From: Nocardioidaceae bacterium
Lineage (GTDB): Bacteria > Actinomycetota > Actinomycetes > Propionibacteriales > Nocardioidaceae
Direction: 5' to 3'
DNA: 64,000 nucleotides
NCBI GenBank assembly: GCA_018672315.1
Contig: CP076053.1
Location: 1,351,827 to 1,415,826 of the forward strand
In this document: positions 51,085-60,351 of the stretch, in pieces
Numbering within the stretch: position 1 is the first letter of the stretch
How the letters are laid out: every line of letters starts with the position of its first letter
Notes under the pieces: generated by a model
Told to the model about the DNA's origin: nothing
Database searches by the model: none
The model's input: the letters and a program-made list of their open reading frames with translations, nothing else
Translations under genes and position numbers: made by a program

Positions 51085-52010
51085 CCGCCACCCTCGACCA
51101 CCTCCGCGCGGCCCGGCCCGACCACGAGACCCTCCGCGACCTGTACGCCGACCCCACCGCCGCGCGGGCCGCGACGCTTCGACGGGCCCACCGGTCGACA
51201 CCGTCCGCGCCTGCTCCCGCCGCGCGACGCACGAGGCGCGCGACGGTCTCCCGGCGACTCACGGCCGTCGCCCTGGTGATCGGTGCCGGTCTCGGGACCC
51301 AGACGCTGCTCGCGCCGGCGCAGGCCGACCTCAGTGCTCTCGCCGCACGTGTCGAGCAGCAGCCGGGCGACGTGCTGCGGCCGGGCGAGTGGCTGAGGGT
51401 CGACTCCCGGTCGGTGCAGCAGAACGGGCTGCTGGACGGCAACCGGGACCGGTACGCGCGCTCGTACACCCTGTGGACGTCGTGGCAGGGCCGCGTCGTC
51501 CTCGACGAGGCACGCCCCGGAGGCGCGCGCGAGGTCTCCGACCTGGGCCTGCCGGAGGCCGGCTACGGCACCCCCACCCCCGCCTTCATCGCCGACCTGC
51601 CGGGCTCACCCACGGAGCTCCGCGACCGCCTGGACCGCACCGTCAGCGGCTCGAACAGCCACGACGAGGCCGTCTACGTCGCCCTCACCGACCTGCTGCG
51701 CTCGGGTCTGCTCCCTGCAGAGTTGCTCGGCACCGTCCTCACCGTGCTCGACACCGTGCCGGGCACGTCTGCCGAGGAGGTCACCGAGGACGGCCGCGAG
51801 CTGGTGCGGCTGACGTACGACCGCTGGGCCCCGGTCCCCTCGGTCTGGCGCGAGCAGGTGCTGCTCGACGCGACCACCGGTCGCGTGGTCGGTGAGCACG
51901 AGGGGTGGCCGGGCGGCGGCACCTATGCGAGCGAGGTGCTCGACGAGGCCGTCGTCGACGGCCTGCCCGAGCGCGTCCGCACCGCGCTGGCTCAGCAGCG
52001 CGAGGGCTAG
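51081..52010 (+). CDS. CU044_5270 family single-pass membrane protein
   Basis: A 309-residue protein with about 60 basic cytoplasmic residues, one membrane helix (L-T-A-V-A-L-V-I-G-A-G-L-G-T-Q, about 60-75) and a large outer domain. The features W-L-R-V-D-S-R-S-V-Q-Q, A-V-Y-V-A-L-T-D-L-L-R-S-G-L-L-P and R-E-Q-V-L-L-D-A-T-T-G-R-V-V-G match the CU044_5270 family, which typically follows ECF sigma genes in actinobacteria and is presumed to regulate them or sense envelope state. It is coupled to the sigma gene by a 4-bp overlap. A terminator-like hairpin follows. Confidence 0.85.
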   Translation: MTATLDHLRAARPDHETLRDLYADPTAARAATLRRAHRSTPSAPAPAARRTRRATVSRRLTAVALVIGAGLGTQTLLAPAQADLSALAARVEQQPGDVLRPGEWLRVDSRSVQQNGLLDGNRDRYARSYTLWTSWQGRVVLDEARPGGAREVSDLGLPEAGYGTPTPAFIADLPGSPTELRDRLDRTVSGSNSHDEAVYVALTDLLRSGLLPAELLGTVLTVLDTVPGTSAEEVTEDGRELVRLTYDRWAPVPSVWREQVLLDATTGRVVGEHEGWPGGGTYASEVLDEAVVDGLPERVRTALAQQREG

Positions 52011-52035
52011 ACCGACGCCCGTCGCGGTCACGATC

Positions 52036-52073
52036 GGGTCTCCGTGCGACCGACACAGGTCGTGCGGAGGCCC
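52036..52073 (+). terminator. Hairpin after sigma/CU044_5270 operon
   Basis: Two 16-nt arms (52036-52051 and 52058-52073) pair along their whole length with three G-U wobbles around a 6-nt loop (GACACA). It separates the sigma operon from the glutamate-type transporter operon. Confidence 0.65.
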
Positions 52074-52102
52074 TGCTCCTGTACGTGACCTGTGACACCC
52101 CG

Positions 52103-52108
52103 TAGGTT
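52103..52108 (+). promoter_or_regulatory. Putative leaderless -10 (TAGGTT) of ABC transporter operon
   Basis: TAGGTT ends 8 nt before ATG 52117; there is no Shine-Dalgarno in between, so transcription probably starts at or beside the start codon. Confidence 0.5.
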
Positions 52109-52116
52109 CTCCGCTC

Positions 52117-52860
52117 ATGAGCGGTAAGCCCCTGGTGGTCATGGACCACGTCGACAAGTGGTTCGGCGACCTGCACGTGCTCAAGGACATCGAGCTCTCG
52201 ATCGCCGAGGGCGAGGTCGTCGTGGTGATCGGGCCGTCCGGGTCCGGCAAGTCGACACTGTGTCGCACGATCAACCGCCTGGAGACGATCGACAAGGGGT
52301 CGATCACCCTCGACGGTGAGGCCCTGCCCGAGGAGGGCAAGGCCCTGGCCCAGCACCGTGCCGAGGTCGGCATGGTGTTCCAGAGCTTCAACCTCTTCGC
52401 CCACAAGACGATTCTGGAGAACGTCACGCTCGGCCCGATCAAGGTGCGGGGCAAGAGCAAGGAGGACGCCGAGAAGCGTGCTCGTGAGCTGCTCGACCGG
52501 GTCGGTGTGGGCAACCAGGCCGACAAGTTCCCCGCCCAGCTCTCCGGCGGCCAGCAGCAGCGCGTCGCCATCGCCCGTGCGCTGGCGATGGAGCCGAAGG
52601 TGATGCTCTTCGACGAGCCGACCTCCGCGCTGGACCCCGAGATGATCAACGAGGTCCTCGAGACCATGGTCGACCTCGCCGAGCGCGGCATGACGATGGT
52701 CGTGGTCACCCACGAGATGGGATTCGCGCGCACGGCCGCCCACCGGGTCGTCTTCATGTCCGAGGGCGCGATCGTCGAGGAGAACACCCCCGAGGAGTTC
52801 TTCACCAACCCGCAGTCCAGCCGTGCGCAGGACTTCCTGTCCAAGATCCTCAACCACTGA
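52117..52860 (+). CDS. gluA: Glutamate-type amino acid ABC transporter ATP-binding protein
   Basis: A 247-residue ABC ATPase of the polar amino acid uptake (PAAT) family. Walker A is G-P-S-G-S-G-K-S-T (about 39-47), the signature is L-S-G-G-Q-Q-Q-R and Walker B is [12 protein letters not shown]. The order ATPase, binding protein, permease, permease is that of Corynebacterium gluABCD. It energises import of glutamate or a related acidic amino acid. The transcript appears leaderless; the next gene has its own AGAGGAG site. Confidence 0.92.
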   Translation: MSGKPLVVMDHVDKWFGDLHVLKDIELSIAEGEVVVVIGPSGSGKSTLCRTINRLETIDKGSITLDGEALPEEGKALAQHRAEVGMVFQSFNLFAHKTILENVTLGPIKVRGKSKEDAEKRARELLDRVGVGNQADKFPAQLSGGQQQRVAIARALAMEPKVMLFDEPTSALDPEMINEVLETMVDLAERGMTMVVVTHEMGFARTAAHRVVFMSEGAIVEENTPEEFFTNPQSSRAQDFLSKILNH

Positions 52861-52885
52861 TCCTTCCCCAGAAAGAGGAGACACC

Positions 52886-53782
52886 GTGAGAATCCGTCAC
52901 CTAGGGACCGCCGTCGCCGCGGTCGCACTCGCCCTGTCCGCCGCAGCGTGCGGTGACGCGGGCGGCGGCACGTCCACCGAACCGGAGAACGACTACGCCA
53001 TCGCCGAGAACCCGTCGTTCCCCGAGGGGTCCCGCATGGCGGAGCTGGCCGAGAGCGGCACCATCAGGATCGGCGTGAAGGTCGACCAGCCGGGCATCGG
53101 GTTCCAGCCTGCGGGCGCGGACCGACCGATCGGCTTCGACCCCGAGATGGGCAAGATCATGGCCGCCTCGCTGGGCCTGGAGCCCGGCGACATCCAGTTC
53201 GTGCAGACCGTGTCCGATCAGCGTGAGCCGTTCCTGCAGTCAGGCGAGGTCGACCTGGTCATCGCGTCGTACTCGATCACCGACGACCGTCGCGAGGTCG
53301 TCGGCCAGGCCGGGCCCTACTACCTGACCGGCCAGCAGCTCCTCGTCCCGAGCGACTCCGACATCTCATCCCTGGCAGACGTCGAGGGCACCGAGGTCTG
53401 CTCGGTCACCGGGTCCACCTCGCTGAGCAACATCGAGGAGGAGGGTGCGACCCCCCGTGGCTTCAGCACCTACTCCGAGTGCGTGGACCAGGTCCTCAAC
53501 GGCGCCCTGCCGGCGATGACGACCGACGGCGCGATCCTGCTGGGTTACGCCGCCGACAACCCGGATGACCTGAAGGTGGTCGTCGAGCCGTTCTCCGAGG
53601 AGCGATACGGCATCGGGTACCCGCAGGAGAACCCCGAGATGTGCCAGTGGATCAACGACACCCTCACGCAGGCCTACGACAGCGGCGAGTGGGCGACGGC
53701 CTTCGAGTCGACGCTCGGTCAGTCCGGCGTGGAGACCCCGCAGCCGCCCCAGCTCGACGACTGCAGCGAGAACCAGGGCTGA
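52886..53782 (+). CDS. gluB: Glutamate-type ABC transporter substrate-binding lipoprotein
   Basis: A 298-residue lipoprotein: signal with lipobox L-S-A-A-A-C (Cys about 20), then a periplasmic-binding-protein type 2 fold. A-E-S-G-T-I-R-I-G-V-K-V-D-Q-P-G-I-G-F, G-F-D-P-E-M-G-K and E-V-D-L-V-I-A-S-Y-S-I-T-D-D-R are typical of GluB/GlnH proteins; the Ser/Arg pattern (T-D-D-R-R-E-V-V) binds the alpha-carboxylate. It is anchored outside the membrane and hands its ligand to the two permeases. GTG 52886 has AGAGGAG upstream. A strong hairpin follows. Confidence 0.92.
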   Translation: MRIRHLGTAVAAVALALSAAACGDAGGGTSTEPENDYAIAENPSFPEGSRMAELAESGTIRIGVKVDQPGIGFQPAGADRPIGFDPEMGKIMAASLGLEPGDIQFVQTVSDQREPFLQSGEVDLVIASYSITDDRREVVGQAGPYYLTGQQLLVPSDSDISSLADVEGTEVCSVTGSTSLSNIEEEGATPRGFSTYSECVDQVLNGALPAMTTDGAILLGYAADNPDDLKVVVEPFSEERYGIGYPQENPEMCQWINDTLTQAYDSGEWATAFESTLGQSGVETPQPPQLDDCSENQG

Positions 53783-53796
53783 GCACAGCCTGACCC

Positions 53797-53835
53797 GGTC
53801 GACGGGCGCCCCGGGAGACCGGGCGCCCGTCGACC
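53797..53835 (+). terminator. 15-bp perfect hairpin inside the gluB-gluC gap
   Basis: GGTCGACGGGCGCCC (53797-53811) pairs perfectly with 53821-53835 around a 9-nt loop. It lies between the binding-protein and the permease genes of one operon, where such structures attenuate transcription or stabilise the upstream mRNA, giving more binding protein than permease. Confidence 0.75.
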
Positions 53836-53857
53836 GCACACCCGCGGAGGAGACCGT

Positions 53858-54514
53858 GTGATCGCCGTCATCGAGGAGTTCGGCCCGTCCATCGCGAGGG
53901 GTTTCTGGCTCACCATTCAGCTGGCTGCCCTCTCCGGGTTCGGCTCGCTCCTGTTCGGGACGCTCCTCGCAGCGATGCGCGTGGGCCCCGTGCCGGCCCT
54001 GTCCTCGTTCGCGTCATGGTTCGTCACCTTGGTGCGCAACACCCCCCTGCTCGTCGTCTGCATCATCGTCTTCAGCGGACTGCCGGCGATCGGGCTGCTG
54101 AACCAGACCGGCTTCCTGGTCAAAGCCTTCGTCGCGGTGACGGTGTACACCTCACCGTTCGTCTGCGAGGCATTGCGCTCCGGCATCAACTCGGTGCCCC
54201 TCGGTCAGGCTGAGGCGGCGCGCGCGATCGGTCTCGGCTTCCGCGGGACCATGTCGCAGGTCGTTCTCCCCCAGGCCTACCGGGCGTCGATCCCGCCGAT
54301 GGTGAGCGTGCTGATCGCGATGACCAAGAACACCTCGGTCGTCGGCCTGTTCGGCCTGGCCGAGGCGTACGCAAGGCTCCAGGGCCTGCTCAACGACAAC
54401 GCCGACCAACGCATCCAGATCTTCCTGGTCATCTCTCTCGGCTACGTCGTCATCGTGGAGCTGATCAGTGCCGTGGGATACCTCGCCGAGCGGAAAGTGG
54501 GTACCTCCCGATGA
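53858..54514 (+). CDS. gluC: Glutamate-type ABC transporter permease (first)
   Basis: A 218-residue permease with five to six membrane helices. The ATPase-contact EAA loop reads E-A-A-R-A-I-G-L-G-F-R-G-T-M-S-Q-V-V-L-P-Q-A (about 111-132), as in HisM/GlnP-type subunits, and V-R-N-T-P-L-L-V marks the N-terminal consensus of PAAT permeases. GTG 53858 has GGAGGAG upstream. Its stop overlaps the second permease's ATG by 4 bp. Confidence 0.92.
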   Translation: MIAVIEEFGPSIARGFWLTIQLAALSGFGSLLFGTLLAAMRVGPVPALSSFASWFVTLVRNTPLLVVCIIVFSGLPAIGLLNQTGFLVKAFVAVTVYTSPFVCEALRSGINSVPLGQAEAARAIGLGFRGTMSQVVLPQAYRASIPPMVSVLIAMTKNTSVVGLFGLAEAYARLQGLLNDNADQRIQIFLVISLGYVVIVELISAVGYLAERKVGTSR

Positions 54515-55377
54515 GCGCAGGCTCCAGCGTCCTCTTCGACCTGCCCGGACCGAAGGCCCGTCGACGGCACCGCATCGCCAGCATCGCGAGCATCGCGGTC
54601 GGGGTCGCCGTGCTCGCCTACGTCATCTACCTCATGGTCGAGAACGAGCAGTTCACGGCCGACCAGCTCGAGGTCTTCGTCACCCCGAGCTTCGTCTCCG
54701 CCATCATCACAGGGATCGGCCAGACCTTGTCCGCGGCCGTGTTCGCGATCGTGCTGGCGACGCTGATCGGTCTCGCCTTCGGTCTCGGCAAGACGTCCGA
54801 GCGCGCGTTCGTCCGCTGGCCGTCCTGGCTCTTCGTCGAGTTCTTCCGTGCCGTGCCGGTGCTGGTCCTCATCTACTTCATCTTCCAGACCTTCGGGGCA
54901 GGCGACGGCGGCATCGGCAACTTCTGGTCCCTCGTCGCCGGTCTCATGCTCTACAACGGCGCGGTGCTGGCGGAGGTGCTGCGCGCCGGCCTCAACGCGG
55001 TACCCAAGGGCCAGGCCGAGGCCGCGTACGCGATAGGCATGCGCAAGACGCAGGTCATGCGGGAGGTGATGGTGCCTCAGGCCGTCCGGATCATGCTGCC
55101 GGCGATCATCAGCCAGCTGGTCGTGGCGCTGAAGGACACCAGCCTGGGGTATGCGATCAACGCCAACGGCGTGAGCTACGTGTTCAAGCAGATCCAGAAC
55201 CAGTTCGGCAACCCGCTGTGGGTCGGCCTGATCCTCGCCGCGATCTACATCCTGCTCAACATCGTGGTCGCGAGGATCGCCACCTGGGCCTCCGACAAGC
55301 TCGTCGGCGACCAGACCCAGGGCAGCAGCGGCGACGAGGCCGAGAAGAAGACGCAGGCCGCGAACGCCGGCGCCTGA
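54511..55377 (+). CDS. gluD: Glutamate-type ABC transporter permease (second)
   Basis: A 288-residue permease with five to six helices, an EAA loop E-A-A-Y-A-I-G-M-R-K-T-Q-V-M-R-E-V-M-V-P-Q-A (about 170-191) and F-F-R-A-V-P-V-L-V-L-I. It has a longer N-terminus than the first permease and a charged C-terminal tail (D-E-A-E-K-K-T-Q-A-A). It completes the transporter; coupling with gluC should keep the two permeases equimolar. A perfect hairpin terminator follows. Confidence 0.92.
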   Translation: MSAGSSVLFDLPGPKARRRHRIASIASIAVGVAVLAYVIYLMVENEQFTADQLEVFVTPSFVSAIITGIGQTLSAAVFAIVLATLIGLAFGLGKTSERAFVRWPSWLFVEFFRAVPVLVLIYFIFQTFGAGDGGIGNFWSLVAGLMLYNGAVLAEVLRAGLNAVPKGQAEAAYAIGMRKTQVMREVMVPQAVRIMLPAIISQLVVALKDTSLGYAINANGVSYVFKQIQNQFGNPLWVGLILAAIYILLNIVVARIATWASDKLVGDQTQGSSGDEAEKKTQAANAGA

Positions 55378-55410
55378 GCCACCCCCTTCGCACCGGCCCC
55401 GCACACACGA

Positions 55411-55441
55411 CCGGCCCACCGTGGATCGCACGGTGGGCCGG
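55411..55441. terminator. Perfect 13-bp hairpin between gluD and dps
   Basis: CCGGCCCACCGTG (55411-55423) pairs with CACGGTGGGCCGG (55429-55441) around a 5-nt loop; outer CACACGA/TCGCGTGTG bases can extend the stem imperfectly. It separates convergent genes and is likely bidirectional. Confidence 0.75.
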
Positions 55442-55463
55442 AGTCGCGTGTGGAGTGGCGCGC

Positions 55464-56006
55464 TCAGACCTGCGAGGCGGCGCCCTTCTCGGTGTCGGCG
55501 CCGTCCGTACGCAACGCCCCTCCCTGGGTCTCCAGGTGCGCCCGGATGAACCAGTGGAACAGCTCGAGCTTCTGGATCTGGCCGATGATCATGTCCTCGC
55601 TGACCGGGTCGATCTCGGCCGCGGTGGCGCGGGCCTTGCGGTAGTCCTCGAGGACGCCGGTGTAGACGACGTCGAGCGCGGCGAGGTGCTCCTGGGTGCT
55701 GGCGCGGCGCAGCGAGTAGTCGTCCCAGGTGCGCTCGGACACGAGTGATCCCGGTGTGCCCTTCGGGGAGCCGCCCAGCGTCGCGATGCGCTCGGCGAGG
55801 TCGTCGGCGTGCCCGCGCACCTCGTCGACCTGCGGGTCGAGCATCTCGTGGACGGCGATGAAGTGGGGGCCGACGACGTTCCAGTGCACGTGCTTGAGCA
55901 CGAGGTGCAGGTCGTTGACGGCGTGCAGCCTCGACTGCAGCGCCTCGACGAGGGTGACGGCGTCGGACTCGGAGATCCCGGGCGTGGTGAAGTGCAGATC
56001 AGTCAT
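55464..56006 (-). CDS. dps: Dps family DNA-protection / mini-ferritin protein
   Basis: A 180-residue four-helix ferritin-like protein. The ferroxidase region includes L-K-H-V-H-W-N-V-V-G-P-H-F-I-A-V-H-E-M-L-D (about 41-61) and D-E-V-R-G-H-A-D-D-L-A-E-R-I, the two Dps signatures that bind iron at the dimer interface. Dps forms dodecamers, oxidises Fe2+ with H2O2 and protects DNA in starvation and oxidative stress. I chose ATG 56006 (MTDLHF). The C-terminus is charged. It is convergent with gluD and follows the phosphotransferase gene. Confidence 0.94.
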   Translation of the reverse strand: MTDLHFTTPGISESDAVTLVEALQSRLHAVNDLHLVLKHVHWNVVGPHFIAVHEMLDPQVDEVRGHADDLAERIATLGGSPKGTPGSLVSERTWDDYSLRRASTQEHLAALDVVYTGVLEDYRKARATAAEIDPVSEDMIIGQIQKLELFHWFIRAHLETQGGALRTDGADTEKGAASQV

Positions 56007-56035
56007 GGACAACTGATCCCCGGGGGTCCCGAGAT

Positions 56036-56914
56036 CTATTCGTGATGTGACGCGGCAGCCGTCTCGCGCATCAGGCGCCGCATGCGGTCGTGCCCGCGTC
56101 GCTGCACGGCCGGGAGGCCGAGCCGTGAACCGCGCTCGATCTCGCGCAGCGCCAGAAGACTCCCCCGGCTGACCACCGCCTGCTCCTCGCGGTCGGTCAG
56201 CTCGCGGCCGTAGCCGCGCAGGAAGGCCTGCCGCGTCTTCGGACGGCGCTGCCACGGGCCGTGGGCGAGGAGGGCGAAGTCCACCGAGGCGGGCGCCCAC
56301 CCCGAGGCGCCGAAGTCCAGCACCCGCAGCGTGCCGTGGGGACCCAGCAGCCAGTTGCGTGGGCGGTAGTCACCGTGGGTGGGCACCGCCCGCGTCTCCG
56401 GCTCCTCGACGAGCATCGCGGCGCGACGCTCGACGAAGTCCCGCTCCTCCTGCGACACGTGGTCCCGGGCCGCTACGAGCAGGCGCTGCGCCTGCGCGGC
56501 GGCGCCGGGTGAACCCTCGCGGTGGCGTTCGGGCATGGTCTGGTGCAGCATCCGCAGCAGCCGACCCGCCCGCCGGTAGACCGGGAAGCCGGCCAGCACG
56601 GGCTCCTCCCCGGGCAGCTCGGTCAGGACGATCGCCGAGAGGTCCTCGTCGTGGGCGAGCAGTCGGGCTGCGCGGCCCTGCATCTTCGGGATCCACCGCT
56701 CGTACGCACGCACCTCGGCCCGCCACGCCTGCGGGCGGGGCTCCACCTTCACGACGACCCGCCCCCATCGCGTCGTGTCCAGGCGCCACAGCCGACGCCC
56801 GCTGGCCTCACCCGCGTCGGTGGCACCGGGACGTTCGAGCAGCGTGTACGCCCCGGCCTGCTCGCGCAGCCAGGCGTGCACGTCCGGCCCCACGCTGGAC
56901 TCCCTCACCGACAT
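56036..56914 (-). CDS. Aminoglycoside phosphotransferase (APH) family kinase-like protein
   Basis: A 292-residue APH-fold protein. The catalytic loop is [11 protein letters not shown] (about 195-205) and the metal-binding Asp is in L-R-V-L-D-F-G-A (about 212-219). A Lys for ATP alignment is in V-V-V-K-V-E. Despite the family name, most genomic members phosphorylate unknown small molecules and nothing here indicates antibiotic resistance. A GGATGGAGAG ribosome binding site lies at ATG 56914. It is divergent from zwf. Confidence 0.85.
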   Translation of the reverse strand: MSVRESSVGPDVHAWLREQAGAYTLLERPGATDAGEASGRRLWRLDTTRWGRVVVKVEPRPQAWRAEVRAYERWIPKMQGRAARLLAHDEDLSAIVLTELPGEEPVLAGFPVYRRAGRLLRMLHQTMPERHREGSPGAAAQAQRLLVAARDHVSQEERDFVERRAAMLVEEPETRAVPTHGDYRPRNWLLGPHGTLRVLDFGASGWAPASVDFALLAHGPWQRRPKTRQAFLRGYGRELTDREEQAVVSRGSLLALREIERGSRLGLPAVQRRGHDRMRRLMRETAAASHHE

Positions 56915-56988
56915 CTCTCCATCCTCGCGGTAGCCGCCAACACGATCACACGTCGTTATGGCCGGCGCCCGCAGGGCACGGTGGAATC

Positions 56989-58437
56989 GTGAGCAACACC
57001 GGATCCGACCTCCGTCCCCACGTCATGGTGCTCTTCGGCGCCACCGGCGATCTCGCCGAACGCAAGCTCTTCCCAGGCCTCTACCACCTCGCCGCCGCCG
57101 GGCGTCTTCCCGACGCCTGGGCCGTCGTCGGCTCCGGGCGCCACAGCCCCGGCACCGACGAGGAGTTCCGCGACCAGCTGCGCGAGGCCCTCACCGAGAC
57201 CATCGACGACGTCGACGCCCAGCTTCTCGACGACGTCCTGTCCAAGGTCTCCTTCCAGACCTCGAACTCCGACGACGGCTCCGAGCTCGCCGAGCGTGTC
57301 GCCGCGGTCGAGCGCCAGCTGGCGGGGGACGGCGACGTGTCCGACGTACGCCGCCTCGTCTACCTCTCGGTCCCCCCGGGCGCGATGGAGCCCATGATCG
57401 GCATGCTCGGTCGCGAGGACCTCGTCGACCGCGCCCGCCTGGTCATCGAGAAGCCGTTCGGCACCGACCTGGAGTCCGCCCGCAGCCTCGACGCCGCGCT
57501 GAAGGAGGTCATCGACGAGGAGCACATCTTCCGCATCGACCACTTCCTCGGCAAGGAGGCCGTGCAGAACATCCTGGCGCTGCGGTTCGCCAACGGCCTG
57601 CTCGAGCCCGCCTGGAACAACCAGCACGTCGCCAGCGTGCAGATCGACGTGCCGGAAGCGATCGGCATCGAGGGCCGCGGCTCGTTCTACGAGTCCACCG
57701 GCTGCCTGCGCGACATGATCTCCACCCACCTGTGCCAGCTGCTCGGCTTCGTCGCCCTGGAGGACCCGGGCTCCCTGGAGGCCGGCTGCGTGCGCGACGC
57801 GAAGGCCGCCGTCTTCGACGCCCTGCGACCCCTGGACCGGGACCGCGTGGTCTTCGGCCAGTACGACGGCTACACCGACGAGGAGGACGTCGACGACGAC
57901 TCCGACGTCGAGACCTTCGTGGCCATCGAGGCCTACGTCGACAACGACCGCTGGTCCGGTGTGCCGTTCTACCTGCGCACGGGCAAGGCGCTGAAGGAGA
58001 AGCGCCGCACCATCACCCTGCGCTTCAAGGAGCCCGACTCCGGCCTGTTCCCGGACCTGCCGGGTCGCAACGACCTGGTGCTCGAGCTCTCCGACGAGGC
58101 ACAGATCGTCGCCGCGCTGCGCGCCAAGCGGCCCGGACCCGAGCTCGCGCTCACCAGCGCCGACCTCGAGTTCTTCATGGCCGAGCAGCACCCCGACGAC
58201 GACCCGCTCGAGGCGTACGAGCGGCTCCTGCTCGACGTGATGCGCGGGGAGCAGACCTTCTTCACCCGCTCCGACGAGGTCGAGCGGCTGTGGGAGGTCT
58301 GCCAGCCGGTCATGGACGACCGGCCGCAGGTGCACGCGTACGCCCAGGGCTCGTGGGGTCCCGAGCCCGCCCTGGAGCTGCCCGAGGGCGGCTGGTGGGT
58401 CGGCACCGCCGACGACGACAAGGTCGAGCCTGCCTGA
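56989..58437 (+). CDS. zwf: Glucose-6-phosphate 1-dehydrogenase
   Basis: A 482-residue G6PD. The NADP site is [11 protein letters not shown] (about 14-24), and the active-site motif R-I-D-H-F-L-G-K-E (about 182-190) contains the catalytic His and Lys. E-K-P-F-G-T-D-L and [11 protein letters not shown] complete the family pattern. It oxidises glucose-6-phosphate to 6-phosphogluconolactone, producing NADPH. GTG 56989 has CACGGT 6 nt upstream. Its stop overlaps the GH15 start (TGATG). It is a stand-alone zwf: no opcA, pgl or tal follows, unlike the usual actinobacterial pentose phosphate cluster. Confidence 0.96.
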   Translation: MSNTGSDLRPHVMVLFGATGDLAERKLFPGLYHLAAAGRLPDAWAVVGSGRHSPGTDEEFRDQLREALTETIDDVDAQLLDDVLSKVSFQTSNSDDGSELAERVAAVERQLAGDGDVSDVRRLVYLSVPPGAMEPMIGMLGREDLVDRARLVIEKPFGTDLESARSLDAALKEVIDEEHIFRIDHFLGKEAVQNILALRFANGLLEPAWNNQHVASVQIDVPEAIGIEGRGSFYESTGCLRDMISTHLCQLLGFVALEDPGSLEAGCVRDAKAAVFDALRPLDRDRVVFGQYDGYTDEEDVDDDSDVETFVAIEAYVDNDRWSGVPFYLRTGKALKEKRRTITLRFKEPDSGLFPDLPGRNDLVLELSDEAQIVAALRAKRPGPELALTSADLEFFMAEQHPDDDPLEAYERLLLDVMRGEQTFFTRSDEVERLWEVCQPVMDDRPQVHAYAQGSWGPEPALELPEGGWWVGTADDDKVEPA

Positions 58438-60311
58438 TGGGACGGTCCGACGCGCGGCAGGAGGGCAACGCCGCACCCGACTTCCCCGCGATCGCCGACC
58501 ACGGGCTCATCGGGGACCTCCGCACCGCCGCGCTCGTCTCGACCGAGGCGACCATCGGCTGGTTCTGCCCCGGCCGCTTCGACGAGCCGAGCGTCTTCGC
58601 CTCGATCCTCGATCCCGAGGTCGGCGGCTCCTGGACGTTGGCACCCACCGGGTCGTTGGCCACGACGCAGCAGTTCTACCTGCCCGACACCAACGTCCTC
58701 GTCACGCGCTTCCACACCGAGGAGGGCGTGGCCGAGGTCCACGACTTCATGCCGATCCGGCGGGCGCACGACCACGAGCACCGGCAGCGGCTGGTGCGTC
58801 TGGTGCGGTGCGTCCGCGGCGAGGTCACCGTCCGCACCAGGCTGGAGGCACGACCGGCGTACGGGTCGACCGGGGTCGAGGCCACCGCGACCGACGACGG
58901 TCTGCTGCTCAGCGGCGACGGCGTACGCCTCGGCCTGGTCTCCACCGCCGACCTGGAGGTCGAGGACGGGTCGGTGACCTCCGGCGCGCAGCTCAGCAGC
59001 GGCGAGAGCGCCCTGTGGGTGCTGCAGGTGCTCGACGGGGACGAGCAGCCCGACGCCCGCGACTGCGCCTCGACCGACGAGCTCCTCGACGCCACGGCCC
59101 GCTACTGGCGCGACTGGCTGAGCCAGTCGACCTACACGGGCCGGTGGCGCGAGATGGTCGACCGCTCCGCGCTGACGCTGAAGCTGCTCACCCATGAGCC
59201 GACCGGCGCGATCATCGCCGCCCCCACCACCTCGCTGCCCGAGGACATCGGCGGCGAGCGCAACTGGGACTACCGCTTCGTGTGGATCCGCGACGCCGCC
59301 TTCAGCATGTACGGCCTGATGCGCCTCGGCTTCACCGACGAGGCCGGCGCCTTCGTCCAGTGGCTGACCCAGCGTCTCGCCGAGCAGCCCGCACGTCGCG
59401 GCGACGAGGAGCGTCACGACGACGACGGGCACGACCTCGGGCCATTGAGGGTGCTCTACGACATCGACGGCAACGTGCCCGACGCCGAGCGCGAGCTCGA
59501 TGGCCTGCGCGGCTACCGCGACTCCCGTCCGGTGCGCGTCGGCAACGCCGCGGTGGAGCAGCTGCAGCTCGACATCTACGGCGAGCTGATCGACTCGGTC
59601 TACCTCTACAACAAGTACGGCACGGGCCTCGACCACGCGACCTGGTCGGACCTCACGAGCGTGCTCGAGTGGGTGATGGAGAACTGGGACCAGCCCGACG
59701 CCGGCATGTGGGAGATCCGCGACGACCCCCAGCTGCACACGTCCTCACGTCTCATGGTGTGGGTCGCCATCGAACGCATGATGCGCGTCGCCCGGCAGCG
59801 CGGTCTCCCCGGTGACCTGCAGAAGTGGGGTGCGGTGCGCGACACCGTCTACCACCGCATCATGGAGGAGTGCTGGGACGACGAGGTCGGTGCGTTCATG
59901 CAGTTCGAGGGGTCGAGCGCGGTGGACGCCGGGGCGCTGCTCATGCCGCTGCTGAAGTTCGTCGCCCCCGACGACCCGCGGTTCGTCGCCACGGTGCAGG
60001 TCATCGAGGAGCGGCTCGTCTCCGACAGCCTGGTCTTCCGCTACGACCCCGACGAGACCTCCGACGGTCTGGACGGGGACGAGGGCACCTTCAGCATGTG
60101 CTCGTTCTGGTACGTCGAGGCGCTCACCCGCCTCGGCCGGCACGACGAGGCGCGCCTGGCACTGGAGAAGATGTTCACCTACGCCAACCACCTCGGCCTC
60201 TACGCCGAGCAGGTCGGGCTCACCGGACGCCAGCAGGGCAACTTCCCCCAGGCGTTCACCCACCTGAGCCTCATCAGCTCGGCCCTGAACCTCGACCGGA
60301 CGCTGGGGTGA
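58437..60311 (+). CDS. Glycoside hydrolase family 15 protein (glucoamylase/trehalase-like)
   Basis: A 624-residue GH15 protein: an N-terminal beta-sandwich (to about 230) and an (alpha/alpha)6 catalytic domain. Typical motifs are T-I-G-W-F-C-P-G-R-F-D (near 40-50), N-W-D-Y-R-F-V-W-I-R-D-A (about 272-283), D-A-G-M-W-E-I-R-D (first catalytic Glu region, about 420-428) and A-E-Q-V-G (second catalytic Glu, near 590). Actinobacterial members include trehalases (as in Mycobacterium) and glucoamylases. Co-translation with zwf (one-base overlap) suggests the released glucose feeds the pentose phosphate route. Confidence 0.9.
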   Translation: MGRSDARQEGNAAPDFPAIADHGLIGDLRTAALVSTEATIGWFCPGRFDEPSVFASILDPEVGGSWTLAPTGSLATTQQFYLPDTNVLVTRFHTEEGVAEVHDFMPIRRAHDHEHRQRLVRLVRCVRGEVTVRTRLEARPAYGSTGVEATATDDGLLLSGDGVRLGLVSTADLEVEDGSVTSGAQLSSGESALWVLQVLDGDEQPDARDCASTDELLDATARYWRDWLSQSTYTGRWREMVDRSALTLKLLTHEPTGAIIAAPTTSLPEDIGGERNWDYRFVWIRDAAFSMYGLMRLGFTDEAGAFVQWLTQRLAEQPARRGDEERHDDDGHDLGPLRVLYDIDGNVPDAERELDGLRGYRDSRPVRVGNAAVEQLQLDIYGELIDSVYLYNKYGTGLDHATWSDLTSVLEWVMENWDQPDAGMWEIRDDPQLHTSSRLMVWVAIERMMRVARQRGLPGDLQKWGAVRDTVYHRIMEECWDDEVGAFMQFEGSSAVDAGALLMPLLKFVAPDDPRFVATVQVIEERLVSDSLVFRYDPDETSDGLDGDEGTFSMCSFWYVEALTRLGRHDEARLALEKMFTYANHLGLYAEQVGLTGRQQGNFPQAFTHLSLISSALNLDRTLG

Positions 60312-60351
60312 CTGACGGACTGACGGGCTGCCAGGACCCAGCCGCGACGTC

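Noticed and set aside
56036-56914. Aminoglycoside resistance gene
   Set aside because: Only the general APH kinase fold is evident; there is no mobile context or similarity to a known resistance subgroup that I can identify.
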